Shown in pieces: positions 1 through 7,237 of a stretch of DNA of 9,613 nt. The position numbers were made by a program, and so were the translations under genes. The DNA lies in assembly GCA_021797415.1 (NCBI GenBank), contig JAJZZT010000469.1, positions 1 through 9,613 on the forward strand, read 5' to 3'. Position 1 is the stretch's first letter; every line of letters starts with the position of its first letter. Below the pieces are notes generated by a model. That model was not told the origin of the DNA, searched no databases, and worked only from the letters and a program-made list of their open reading frames with translations. The stretch comes from Bacillota bacterium (GTDB lineage Bacteria; Bacillota; Bacilli; Alicyclobacillales; SLC66).

Positions 1-1424
1 CGCCGATAAACACGGCGGTGACGCTCTGGAACGGCGCGGCGGGGACGACGTCCGTACAGGCGGATTTCACACCGGGGGTGGGCAGTTCTCTCGGAGCGGC
101 CAGCGGCACAGACGCGGTGACGTTTGTGTCGGCGCCGGCGCCGGCGCCGGTTGTGGGCGTTGTGACGGTCCCCGCATCCACGCTGCCCAACCCGTTTGGC
201 ACGAGCGCAAATTTCGGAGTGAAGGTCATGCAGGGCGCAACCCTGCAGTGGCAAGGGACGCATAACACGCTGTCCATCATCTCGACGAATGTGCTGACCG
301 GTGTCAGTGTGTTCCACGAGGATGTCAGCGCAGTCCCGTCGATTTCCCAGGGGTTGCCGCCTCAGGTGCAGGTGCTCGCGGCCTATGGCGTCGCAGGGAA
401 TGGACCTGGCGCGCCGTTTACGATGCAGATTCAGAATCCGTCCATCGGATTCGGCGCGGCGGCGGATGTTTGGGCGAACGGCAGTCTGACGCCAGTGCCA
501 GCGACGTGGACAAAGGGCGAGGTATCGGTCGATCTCACAGGGAACCAGTCGATTGTGATCCTGGCTGCTCCGTCCCTGGCAATACCGGCCAATATGCGCG
601 GGATTCTCTGGAATGCTCAGCCCTACGGAGCCTTGGCGACCCTCGGTCGTGATCCGTGGACAGGCCGGAGCACGACGTGGGTCTCGTTGATCAGCGCCGA
701 GCACATTTTGCAGAAGACGGGTGTCGCTCTGAAATGGAATGGGGACGGATGGTCGTTTGGCAACGGCGTGGTCATGCACATGCCGTTCCAGAGGATCTAC
801 AACCCGGACCTCAGGCGTTCCGTTCCGAATGTCCCCATGTGGTATTTGATGAAAGCCATGCGGACACTCGGATTTGCAGGACAGTGGAATGGAAAGACAT
901 GGTCGATCCTGCCTCCGGGCAGTCAGGCGCCAAGTTTGTCGCCCACTCCGTCCAGTTCGTCGACGCCATCCACACCGTCAACCGGTAACCTGGTGACGAA
1001 TCCGAGTGGCGCGGGCACCAGCGGTACGGACGGTTGGGGCCCCGCGTACGCGCAGGGGAACACACTGCAGGCGACGACGGTCGGTGGCAGTCCCGCGTTA
1101 CAGTGGACGGTCAGCCAGCCGCTCGGGCACAGCGAATGGGTCGTGTACAAGCCGGCGGTTGCGGCAGGTAAGGCCTATACGTTCAGTGTCCAGGTTTCGG
1201 GCAGCGGTCAGGCAGAGCTCGGGGTGTGGAACGGGGAATCGGTCGTTTCCGGCAACTTCGTGACCTTGACTTCGACGCCCCAGACGCTGACCGAGACGGT
1301 GACCATCCCCGCGGGAGCCCCCGTGCTTCCGAGCGGATCGGCGCCGCAGTTGCAGGTCGTGGTCGCAGGGAATGCCCCCGCCACGGTGAACATCCAGAAT
1401 GCGAGTGTCACGGCTGCTCAATAG
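1..1424 (+). CDS. Secreted modular protein with stalk-like repeats and a C-terminal carbohydrate-binding-like domain (5' partial)
   Basis: The reading frame is open to the left edge of the window: the codons before the GTG at 18 read P-I-N-T-A with no stop. That GTG is therefore probably an internal valine, and the true start and any signal peptide lie upstream. What is visible, in order: a beta-rich, Gly/Ala/Val-rich region (about 1-600) with an APAPAP hinge; two copies of a tryptophan-rich repeat ending WNGxxWS(F/I) at 678-758 and 831-908, resembling the stalk or copper-amine-oxidase N-terminal-like units of Bacillota surface proteins; a Pro/Ser/Thr linker (about 912-987); and a final beta domain beginning NLVTNPSGAG and containing WVVYKPAV and TETVTIPAG, which resembles CBM4/9-type modules. 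No catalytic residues are recognisable. The composition and the linker indicate a secreted or wall-associated protein. Its place upstream of mannosidases suggests glycan binding, but that is inference. It ends in TAG at 1422-1424. Confidence 0.72.
   Translation, partial: PINTAVTLWNGAAGTTSVQADFTPGVGSSLGAASGTDAVTFVSAPAPAPVVGVVTVPASTLPNPFGTSANFGVKVMQGATLQWQGTHNTLSIISTNVLTGVSVFHEDVSAVPSISQGLPPQVQVLAAYGVAGNGPGAPFTMQIQNPSIGFGAAADVWANGSLTPVPATWTKGEVSVDLTGNQSIVILAAPSLAIPANMRGILWNAQPYGALATLGRDPWTGRSTTWVSLISAEHILQKTGVALKWNGDGWSFGNGVVMHMPFQRIYNPDLRRSVPNVPMWYLMKAMRTLGFAGQWNGKTWSILPPGSQAPSLSPTPSSSSTPSTPSTGNLVTNPSGAGTSGTDGWGPAYAQGNTLQATTVGGSPALQWTVSQPLGHSEWVVYKPAVAAGKAYTFSVQVSGSGQAELGVWNGESVVSGNFVTLTSTPQTLTETVTIPAGAPVLPSGSAPQLQVVVAGNAPATVNIQNASVTAAQ
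131..150 (+). repeat. GGCGCC hexanucleotide microrepeat (three units)
   Basis: Three tandem GGCGCC units followed by GG lie inside the secreted protein and encode the Ala-Pro hinge APAPAP. The unit is six bases, so a gain or loss of units would change hinge length by two residues without breaking the frame. Confidence 0.8.
678..758 (+). repeat. Stalk-like protein repeat, copy 1 (coding)
   Basis: This encodes 27 residues starting WVSLISAEHILQKTG and ending KWNGDGWSF. It aligns with the second copy at 831-908 through a shared pattern: a hydrophobic helix-like stretch, Gly, three or four residues, then WNG, two residues and W-S-aromatic/aliphatic. DNA identity between the copies is low, so this is a diverged protein-level repeat rather than a recent duplication. 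Confidence 0.7.
831..908 (+). repeat. Stalk-like protein repeat, copy 2 (coding)
   Basis: This encodes 26 residues starting VPMWYLMKAMRTLG and ending QWNGKTWSI, the partner of the copy at 678-758. The form VPxWYLxKAxxxLG....WNGxxW is the better match to stalk-domain units of Bacillota surface proteins. A Pro/Ser/Thr linker begins about one residue after it. Confidence 0.72.
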
Positions 1425-1461
1425 ACCGCCATGTGTGGCGCATCCGCACACCGGCGAACCA

Positions 1462-1520
1462 TGAAAATGCGTTCGATCGGGCGCCGCAGATGGCGAGGTA
1501 CAGGCGTGCTCGCATTTTCA
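1462..1520. repeat. Perfect 10-bp inverted repeat with 39-base spacing
   Basis: TGAAAATGCG at 1462-1471 is the exact reverse complement of CGCATTTTCA at 1511-1520. The intervening 39 bases contain a small CGCC/GGCG stem at 1482-1495. It could be an operator pair, an RNA stem, or the ends of a tiny decayed element. No transposase or target duplication is visible, so an element origin is not supported. Confidence 0.55.
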
Positions 1521-1545
1521 AGGTAGTCGCGAATCGGTGCCAAAA

Positions 1546-1583
1546 GGATGGTGCGCTGGCCCATGGGTGTCGGCGCGCCATCC
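1546..1583 (+). promoter_or_regulatory. Long hairpin in the leader of the GH2 gene
   Basis: Bases 1546-1560 can pair with 1569-1583 as a 15-bp stem with three G-U wobbles at RNA level, closing an 8-base loop (CCATGGGT). The outer eleven pairs (GGATGGTGCGC with GCGCGCCATCC) contain one wobble. No T-run follows on the + strand, so it is not a canonical intrinsic terminator. On the opposite strand it would be followed by TTTTG, a weak reverse terminator at best. It ends 33 bases before the GH2 start codon and 22 bases before its ribosome binding site. That position suits a read-through attenuator, an mRNA processing or stability element, or a regulator-binding structure. Confidence 0.55.
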
Positions 1584-1616
1584 GAATTGGCGCATTCAGA
1601 TCCATGGAGGTGCACC

Positions 1617-4223
1617 ATGAAGCTATCGCTCACGCAGTGGGAACTGACGGGATCCTATTCGGGGTTTTGGGAATTCGGGCGCAGCATGGAACTCAACATA
1701 AAGTTAAAAGGCTTCATGCCTTGGATTCCCGCTTCGGTGCCGGGCAGCGTGCATTGGGACCTCTATCAGAGCGGGATCATTCCCGATCCCTATTGGCATA
1801 CAAACGCTGTGGCGTGTGAGTGGGTCAGTGAGCGCGACTGGCTGTACCGCACGGAACTGGATGTACCTGAGGATCTGCGGGGGCGCAGGATCCGCATGGT
1901 GTGCGAAGGTATAGATTACTCTGCCAAGATTCTCATAAACGGAAAACGCGTCGGCGAACACACCGGCATGTTTGCGCCGGCGATTATGGATGTCACTGCT
2001 CAGGTAAATCCAGGACAACGCAACACGGTGCTGATCGCGGTCAAGAAGAGTCCGGACGGTGTGGGACAACTCGGATACACCAACGAAGTGGATCACCTGA
2101 AGAGTCGGTTCGGTTATAAATGGGACTTCTGTCCCCGCCTGATTCACATCGGGCTTTGGAAGCCAGTTTTCCTCTGGGTGACCGGCACCAGTCGGATTGA
2201 AGACGTTTGTGTGCGCACACACGTCCGCGGAGACGATGTTGAGGCGCATGTGACTGTGACGGTGGAGAGCGACCAGGGCGGGGACGCTCAACTCGCGGTC
2301 CGGATCGAAGGGCCGGACGGGAGCGTGGTGGGTCAATGGTCGCAAGACTTCGTGACGAGACCCGGCCTGCAAACGATGTCCTTCCAGATCCCCGTGAGTC
2401 AAGCCCGACTATGGTGGCCAAACGGCCATGGAGAACAACCCCTCTATAAAGCGCAAGTGAAACTGTGGAAAACCGACGAATACGAAAGAGAAGACGAAAG
2501 TGCAGGCGAAAGCGAACAAGAGCTCTCGGACGAACGGACTGTCACGTTCGGCATACGTACCCTGGAATTCAGGCAAAATCCGGGGGCGCCCGCCGACTCG
2601 CTGGCGTACACGGTCCTGGTCAACGGCCGCCCGATGTATATCAAGGGCTGGAACTGGGGGCCTGTCGATCAGTTGTTCGGACGGGACCTGGAGGACCGTT
2701 ACCGGCGTATGATCGGGCTCGCCAAGGCGGCGCATGTCAATATGCTGCGCGTCAACGGCGCGGGTCCGGTCGAGCGGGAACTGTTTTACGACTTGTGCGA
2801 TCAGGCCGGCATCTTTGTCTGGCAGGAGATGCCCCAGTCGAGCTCGGGTTTCAACAACGAGCCGAGCGCGGAGTCCGGATTCCTGCATCTTCTGCAGACG
2901 ACCATGCGCCATGTGATCCGCGAGAAGAGGAATCACCCGAGTCTCGCGATCTGGTGCGGCGGGAACGAACTGACGGAAGGGGGGCATCTGCAGGAGCGGC
3001 TCGTTCCATTGACCGACCGCCACCCCAATCTGAGGATGCTGCGCGATCTGGTGTCGGATCTCGATCCGGAGCGGCTGTACCTGCCGTCTTCTCCCACGGG
3101 TCCGGAATTCAGCCTGGAGAAGACGATCGGGCAGACGGGTGCGGCGCACGATGTCCACGGTCCGTGGAAGTATGGCGGTCTGCGGGGTCACTACGAGTTG
3201 TATAACCGGAGCGAGGCGTTGTTGCACAGCGAATTTGGCAGCGACGGCTTTGCGTCCTATGAGAGCCTGCAGCGCTTCCTGCCGCCGGAGGACATGGATC
3301 CCGCCAAGGCGGACTCGATGGCCTGGCTGTTGCACGGCTACGAGTACTGGAACATCGACGGGCTGTTGGCGGAGTGCTTCGGGAGACTGGACGACATGCG
3401 CAGGCGGATCATGCTGGGCCAGTGGCTGCAGGCGGAGGGGATCCGCTATGGAGTGGAGGCGAACCGCCGACGCGCCCCGAGTTGCAGCGGAAGCCTGCTG
3501 TGGCAATTGAACGAACCCTATCCCAATGTCAGTTGCACCAGCGCCGTGGACTACTACGGCGATCCGAAACTGGCGTACAGTTGGGTGGCGTTGGCCAACC
3601 GTCCCGTCCACGTTTCCATGCGCTATGATACCGTTGCGCCCGCAGCAGGCGAGGAGTTCCGCGGAGCGGTGTTCTTGACGGCCGACATGCCCGTGGCGGA
3701 ATCCGTGCTGGTTACGTGGTCCATTCGCGCCAGCGACGGCGCCGTGTTGCGGGAAGAGAGCGTGGCGCGTCGCTGCACGGCGGAATCTACTCAGGAGCTC
3801 TGTGCCATTCGTTGGTCGGTTCCGGACGACGTCGGCAGTTTCTTCGTGACCTTGCGTGTGGCGCGTCAGGCGGACGGGTTGCGTCTGGCGTCGAACGAGT
3901 ACGCGTTCGCGGTCCTGCCATCTGGAACGGGGGAGCCGTCGCTGTCAGGGTTTCTGCAGATACCGGAGACGGAGGTCACGGTGACGGAAGTTGCCTTGGG
4001 AGGAAAAACAGTGCTGCGGCTGAAGAACATCGGGAAGCACGTCGGGCTCTGGGCGCGCGTCGAAGGGAGAGTTTCGGGGAGTCCGGACCCGGTCATTCGG
4101 CCCGTCGAGGACGGGAGTCTGTTGTTTCCGGGCGAGGAGAAGGACCTGGAGACGGTCGTCCCGGATGATGTGGAGATCGAGTGGGGCGTATCGGGAGTGA
4201 ATATCGCGCACAGGAGGCTGTGA
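1617..4223 (+). CDS. GH2 beta-mannosidase-type glycoside hydrolase (cytoplasmic)
   Basis: The 868-residue product has no signal peptide. The ATG at 1617 is chosen because GGAGGTG (1606-1612) sits just upstream; the frame could extend 23 codons further upstream, but without a ribosome binding site. Domain order fits GH2: an N-terminal jelly roll (about 1-185, with PGSVHWDL and FGYKWDFCPRL), an immunoglobulin-like sandwich (about 190-315), a TIM barrel starting near KGWNWGP (343-349), and C-terminal beta domains from about residue 690. The acid/base is predicted as E451 in WCGGNEL and the nucleophile as E539 in HSEFG. The barrel ends near WQLNEPYP (W629), where beta-mannosidases usually have WQLND. 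Expected activity is removal of terminal non-reducing beta-D-mannose from imported oligosaccharides. An exo-beta-glucosaminidase or another GH2 specificity is possible. An acidic segment lies at 287-307. The GH38 alpha-mannosidase follows after 90 bases. Confidence 0.85.
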   Translation: MKLSLTQWELTGSYSGFWEFGRSMELNIKLKGFMPWIPASVPGSVHWDLYQSGIIPDPYWHTNAVACEWVSERDWLYRTELDVPEDLRGRRIRMVCEGIDYSAKILINGKRVGEHTGMFAPAIMDVTAQVNPGQRNTVLIAVKKSPDGVGQLGYTNEVDHLKSRFGYKWDFCPRLIHIGLWKPVFLWVTGTSRIEDVCVRTHVRGDDVEAHVTVTVESDQGGDAQLAVRIEGPDGSVVGQWSQDFVTRPGLQTMSFQIPVSQARLWWPNGHGEQPLYKAQVKLWKTDEYEREDESAGESEQELSDERTVTFGIRTLEFRQNPGAPADSLAYTVLVNGRPMYIKGWNWGPVDQLFGRDLEDRYRRMIGLAKAAHVNMLRVNGAGPVERELFYDLCDQAGIFVWQEMPQSSSGFNNEPSAESGFLHLLQTTMRHVIREKRNHPSLAIWCGGNELTEGGHLQERLVPLTDRHPNLRMLRDLVSDLDPERLYLPSSPTGPEFSLEKTIGQTGAAHDVHGPWKYGGLRGHYELYNRSEALLHSEFGSDGFASYESLQRFLPPEDMDPAKADSMAWLLHGYEYWNIDGLLAECFGRLDDMRRRIMLGQWLQAEGIRYGVEANRRRAPSCSGSLLWQLNEPYPNVSCTSAVDYYGDPKLAYSWVALANRPVHVSMRYDTVAPAAGEEFRGAVFLTADMPVAESVLVTWSIRASDGAVLREESVARRCTAESTQELCAIRWSVPDDVGSFFVTLRVARQADGLRLASNEYAFAVLPSGTGEPSLSGFLQIPETEVTVTEVALGGKTVLRLKNIGKHVGLWARVEGRVSGSPDPVIRPVEDGSLLFPGEEKDLETVVPDDVEIEWGVSGVNIAHRRL
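2475..2537 (+). other. Acidic low-complexity insertion inside the GH2 protein
   Basis: Residues 287-307 of the GH2 protein hold 11 Asp/Glu out of 21. They sit between a strand ending VKLWKT and the strand TVTFGIRTLEF that leads into the barrel. The DNA is unusually rich in GAA and purines compared with the surrounding GC-rich codons. It is probably a solvent-exposed loop extension between two strands of the second sandwich. Confidence 0.6.
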
Positions 4224-4313
4224 CATGGCAGGCATTCGCTGGGCGGTCCCCATGGGATCACCGCGCGGCGCCGCGCCGCCTCCATGTCTCGGCCGATACG
4301 GGAGGGAATACCG
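4224..4313. other. Intercistronic spacer with GC-rich secondary structure
   Basis: The 90-base gap contains two adjacent structures. GCGGTCCC (4243-4250) can pair with GGG-ATC-ACCGC (4254-4264) around a CAT loop, with ATC bulged. GCGCGGCGCCGCGC (4263-4276) is a perfect 14-base palindrome that can fold as a 5-bp stem with a 4-base loop. The two overlap by two bases, so they may compete. There is no T-run and no promoter-like sequence. The GH38 ribosome binding site GGAGGG is at 4301-4306. Confidence 0.5.
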
Positions 4314-7142
4314 ATGTCGCATGTTCGGAAGACAGAACCGAACCGCAGTCTTGTTTCGTCGGAAATAGGGAGCGCAGAGGCAGAAACTTTCTACGTCATC
4401 TCGCATACACACTGGGACAGGGAGTGGTATCAGGATTTCCAGGGGTATCGCACCCGGTTGGTGTATTTGATCGATGAGTTGATCGATGTGATGGAACGCG
4501 ACTCGGAGTACCGCTATTACATGATGGACGGCCAGACGATCGTGATCAACGATTATTTGGCCATCAGGCCGGAAAACACAGACCGGCTGCTGGCGTTGAT
4601 CCGCTCCGGCCGGATCGCCGTGGGTCCGTGGTATGTGATGCCCGACGAGTTCCTGGTCAGCGGGGAATCGCTCATCCGCAATCTCCTGACCGGCTTCCGC
4701 CTGGCGCGTTCGTGGGGAATGGAACCGCTCAAGTCGGGCTACATTCCCGACATCTTCGGGCACAACAGCCAGTTCCCGCAGATCCTTCGGGGGTTTGGCA
4801 TCGACAACGCCGTGCTCTTCCGTGGGTTTCACGGGGACGCTGACCCGTCGGAAATACGCTGGGAGGGGGCCGACGGCAGCGAAGTGATCGGACTCAAGCT
4901 CGACGAGGATCGCGCGTACGGCGACTTCTATTTTTTTATGCGCTGGCCTTTTGTCGACCGCGAGTTCGACTATGACCCGCAGGAATGGGTCGAGCGCGCC
5001 CGGGACATGATCGCGTACAAGAAAAAACGCGCGGCATCGGGGCTCATGGTCGGTTGGGACGGCGTGGACCACGTGGAGATCGAGCCGCGGCTTCCGGAGA
5101 TGCTGCAGATATTGAATGAGGCACAGCTCGGGGTGGAATTCGTGCATGGGCACCTGGAACATTACCTGCGCGACCTGCGCGAACGGCTGGCTGATCTGGG
5201 CGGCGGATCGGATGACGGGCGTACGCTGCGCCTCTTTCAGGGCGAGCAGCGGGCGCCGGGGTATCGCGGCGTAAACAACTGGATTCCGCGGAATGTATTG
5301 TCGTCGCGCATCCATTTAAAACAGATGAATGCACAGTGTGAAGGCTTGCTGGAGAACTGGGCGGAGCCGTGGGGCGTGTTCACCGCCTGGGAGGGCAGGC
5401 CGTATCCCAAGGGATTCTATCGCCAGGCGTGGGAGCACCTGCTCCAGAATCACCCGCACGATTCGATCGGCGGCTGCTCGATCGACCAGGTGCACCGGGA
5501 CATGGTGTACCGCTTTGACCAAAGCCGACTGATCGGCGAGCAGATGATCAAGGAGGCGTTGTACGCCGTCGCGAATCGCGTGCAACCCGACGGCATGAAG
5601 GGCGACCATCTCTTGACGGTGTTCAACGCGTCGCAGACGGACATCGATCAAGTGATCGACGTCGCGTTGCGCCTGCCCCCTGAGTTTTCCCATGCGATCA
5701 ACCAGCCAGGGTCGGGCGGATCGCCTTTTCGGCTGTACGGCGCGGATGGCCGAGAAGTCGACTATCAACTGCTGGAGGTAACGCGCGGCGCCATGGACCA
5801 TCGGCGTCCGTACCGCGGCCTGCCGGAAGGCGAGATTCTGGATGTTTATCGGGTGGCCCTCGCCACACACGTGGCCTCGTACGGCTATACGAGCCTGGGC
5901 GTGGCCCGAATTGTCTCGCAGGGACCCGGACCGAGGCAGTACGACGCGCCGCTGACCGCTCCGCTGCACCGCAATCCCGCCGGTTCCATGCAGGTGAATG
6001 CGGACACCTGGAGCAACGGGCGCGTGCGGATTCAGGTCCACGGTAGCGGCGTCCTGACGATCGACGATTTGGAGTCCGGGGCGACGTACGCGAATGTCTT
6101 GCTGTTCGAGGATGAGGCGGACATCGGCGATGGCTGGACATCTGAACCGACGGTGACCAATGAGGTGTATTCTTCGGTCGCGGCGCATGCGCAGGTCTCC
6201 GTGGTCTATGGCGGCCCGCTGCAGACCCGCATCCGGATCCAGATGGTGATGCGCATCCCGGGCGGCGCGCTGGCGGACCAGACGAGGCGCAGCGAAACCT
6301 TCGTGGACCTGCCGATCACGACTTTTGTGGAATTGACGCAGGGAGACCCGGTCATCCGCTGCCGCACGGTCGTGCGCAATGCGGCGCGGGACCACCGCCT
6401 GCGCATGCTGTTCCCGACCGGACTGGCTGTGGACCGCTATCATGCGAGTACGCCGTTTGACCTCGTGGAGCGGCCGATCGAGCGTCCGGATTTGCGCGAC
6501 CACCTGCAACTGGACGACGGGGGCACGGCGCCGCACAACGGGATCGTCGCGGTGCAGGACGGCCGTCGCGGGCTGGCGGTGTACAGCGCCGGGTTGTACG
6601 AAGCCGTCGTGCGCGACGATGGACCGCGCACGATGGCGCTGACGCTGTTTCGCAGCACGGGCCGGGAAGTGCTGAGCAGCGGCGGCGATGGCGGGCAGTT
6701 GCTCGGCGAGCGGGAGTTTGTCTATGCGCTGCGGCCGTTTGCGGCCACCGGGGAGTGGAACGACACGCTGTGGCGGGAGCGGCAGCAGTTTGCGGCGGGG
6801 TTGCGCAGCGTAACGCGCAAAGCGGGGAAGCCGCTGTATGAGACGCCCCATCGCGCAGAGACAAAACTTCCGTCGTCCCACTCCTTTCTGGCGGTCAGCG
6901 GAGTCGGTTTGGTGGTCAGTTCGGTCAAGGAGAGTGAGGACCGCGCGGGCCACTGGGTGGTTCGCCTGTTCAATGCAACCGGCCACTCCGTGCAGGGCGC
7001 ACTGACCTTCGACCGTCCGGTGAAAACGGCGCGACGGGTGACGCTGGATGAACAGCCGCTGGGCGATGTGGAATATGACGGTCCGCAGGTTCGCCTGGAT
7101 GTGAAAGCGAGGCAGATCGTCACAGTTGAAGTGACTGTGTAG
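4314..7142 (+). CDS. GH38 alpha-mannosidase (cytoplasmic)
   Basis: The 942-residue product is full length for the family and has no signal peptide. The ATG at 4314 follows GGAGGG (4301-4306) by seven bases; another in-frame ATG at 4284 lacks a ribosome binding site. The N-terminal catalytic barrel starts with SHTHWDREW, where H33 and D35 match the zinc ligands of family 38. The nucleophile and third ligand is predicted as D146 in YIPDIFGHNSQFP, and the fourth ligand as H382 in NHPHDSIGG. D252 in GWDGVDHVE is a tentative acid/base. A helical middle region (about 290-400) is followed by the long beta C-terminal domain. Sequence style (HWDREW, YYMMDGQT, GPWY) is closest to the bacterial MngB/YbgG-like branch. 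Expected role is hydrolysis of alpha-mannosides, possibly phosphorylated or glycerate-linked ones, in the cytoplasm. It probably shares a transcript with the GH2 beta-mannosidase. Confidence 0.9.
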   Translation: MSHVRKTEPNRSLVSSEIGSAEAETFYVISHTHWDREWYQDFQGYRTRLVYLIDELIDVMERDSEYRYYMMDGQTIVINDYLAIRPENTDRLLALIRSGRIAVGPWYVMPDEFLVSGESLIRNLLTGFRLARSWGMEPLKSGYIPDIFGHNSQFPQILRGFGIDNAVLFRGFHGDADPSEIRWEGADGSEVIGLKLDEDRAYGDFYFFMRWPFVDREFDYDPQEWVERARDMIAYKKKRAASGLMVGWDGVDHVEIEPRLPEMLQILNEAQLGVEFVHGHLEHYLRDLRERLADLGGGSDDGRTLRLFQGEQRAPGYRGVNNWIPRNVLSSRIHLKQMNAQCEGLLENWAEPWGVFTAWEGRPYPKGFYRQAWEHLLQNHPHDSIGGCSIDQVHRDMVYRFDQSRLIGEQMIKEALYAVANRVQPDGMKGDHLLTVFNASQTDIDQVIDVALRLPPEFSHAINQPGSGGSPFRLYGADGREVDYQLLEVTRGAMDHRRPYRGLPEGEILDVYRVALATHVASYGYTSLGVARIVSQGPGPRQYDAPLTAPLHRNPAGSMQVNADTWSNGRVRIQVHGSGVLTIDDLESGATYANVLLFEDEADIGDGWTSEPTVTNEVYSSVAAHAQVSVVYGGPLQTRIRIQMVMRIPGGALADQTRRSETFVDLPITTFVELTQGDPVIRCRTVVRNAARDHRLRMLFPTGLAVDRYHASTPFDLVERPIERPDLRDHLQLDDGGTAPHNGIVAVQDGRRGLAVYSAGLYEAVVRDDGPRTMALTLFRSTGREVLSSGGDGGQLLGEREFVYALRPFAATGEWNDTLWRERQQFAAGLRSVTRKAGKPLYETPHRAETKLPSSHSFLAVSGVGLVVSSVKESEDRAGHWVVRLFNATGHSVQGALTFDRPVKTARRVTLDEQPLGDVEYDGPQVRLDVKARQIVTVEVTV

Positions 7143-7237
7143 CGCTGGACAATATCAAGGGGACATGTGGTAGTCCAAATTTCGGCAGGCGCATTGCAGA
7201 GATATAGTGTGACGACGGCGTGTGGTGGGGTGAGTGC
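7143..7237. other. Spacer between the GH38 and GH42-like genes
   Basis: This 95-base spacer is slightly AT-richer than its flanks. It holds a TGGAC/GTCCA inverted pair (7146-7150 and 7173-7177) and a -10-like TATAGT at 7203-7208 without a good -35 at 16-18 bases. The ribosome binding site for the next gene is GGGGTGA at 7227-7233. Read-through from GH38 is more likely than a strong separate promoter. Confidence 0.4.

Larger units (their letters stand above)
1425..1616. other. Structured non-coding spacer and probable 5' leader of the mannosidase genes
   Basis: This 192-base gap separates the secreted protein from the GH2 gene. I find no convincing gene in it and no clear -35/-10 pair. It contains two independent inverted repeats, annotated separately (1462-1520 and 1546-1583), and the GH2 ribosome binding site at 1606-1612. 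A 21-codon ORF (1461-1526, beginning MKMRSIGRRRW) lies between the arms of the first repeat, but it has no Shine-Dalgarno sequence. The spacer is probably leader RNA, or a read-through region between two parts of one operon. Confidence 0.6.

Noticed and set aside
18..20. GTG at 18 as the start of the first gene
   Set aside because: The frame is open upstream to the window edge and there is no ribosome binding site in the 17 bases before it, so this is most likely an internal valine codon.
1425..1616. Insertion sequence or MITE remnant in the spacer
   Set aside because: There is an inverted repeat but no target-site duplication, no transposase fragment and no second copy in the window.
4284..4313. 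ATG at 4284 as the start of the GH38 gene
   Set aside because: No ribosome binding site precedes it, while the ATG at 4314 has GGAGGG at the right distance and the family homology begins after it.
4931..4937. Run of seven T in the GH38 gene as a programmed frameshift or slippage site
   Set aside because: The frame is intact on both sides, the encoded FYFFMRW fits the barrel, and no alternative product is visible.
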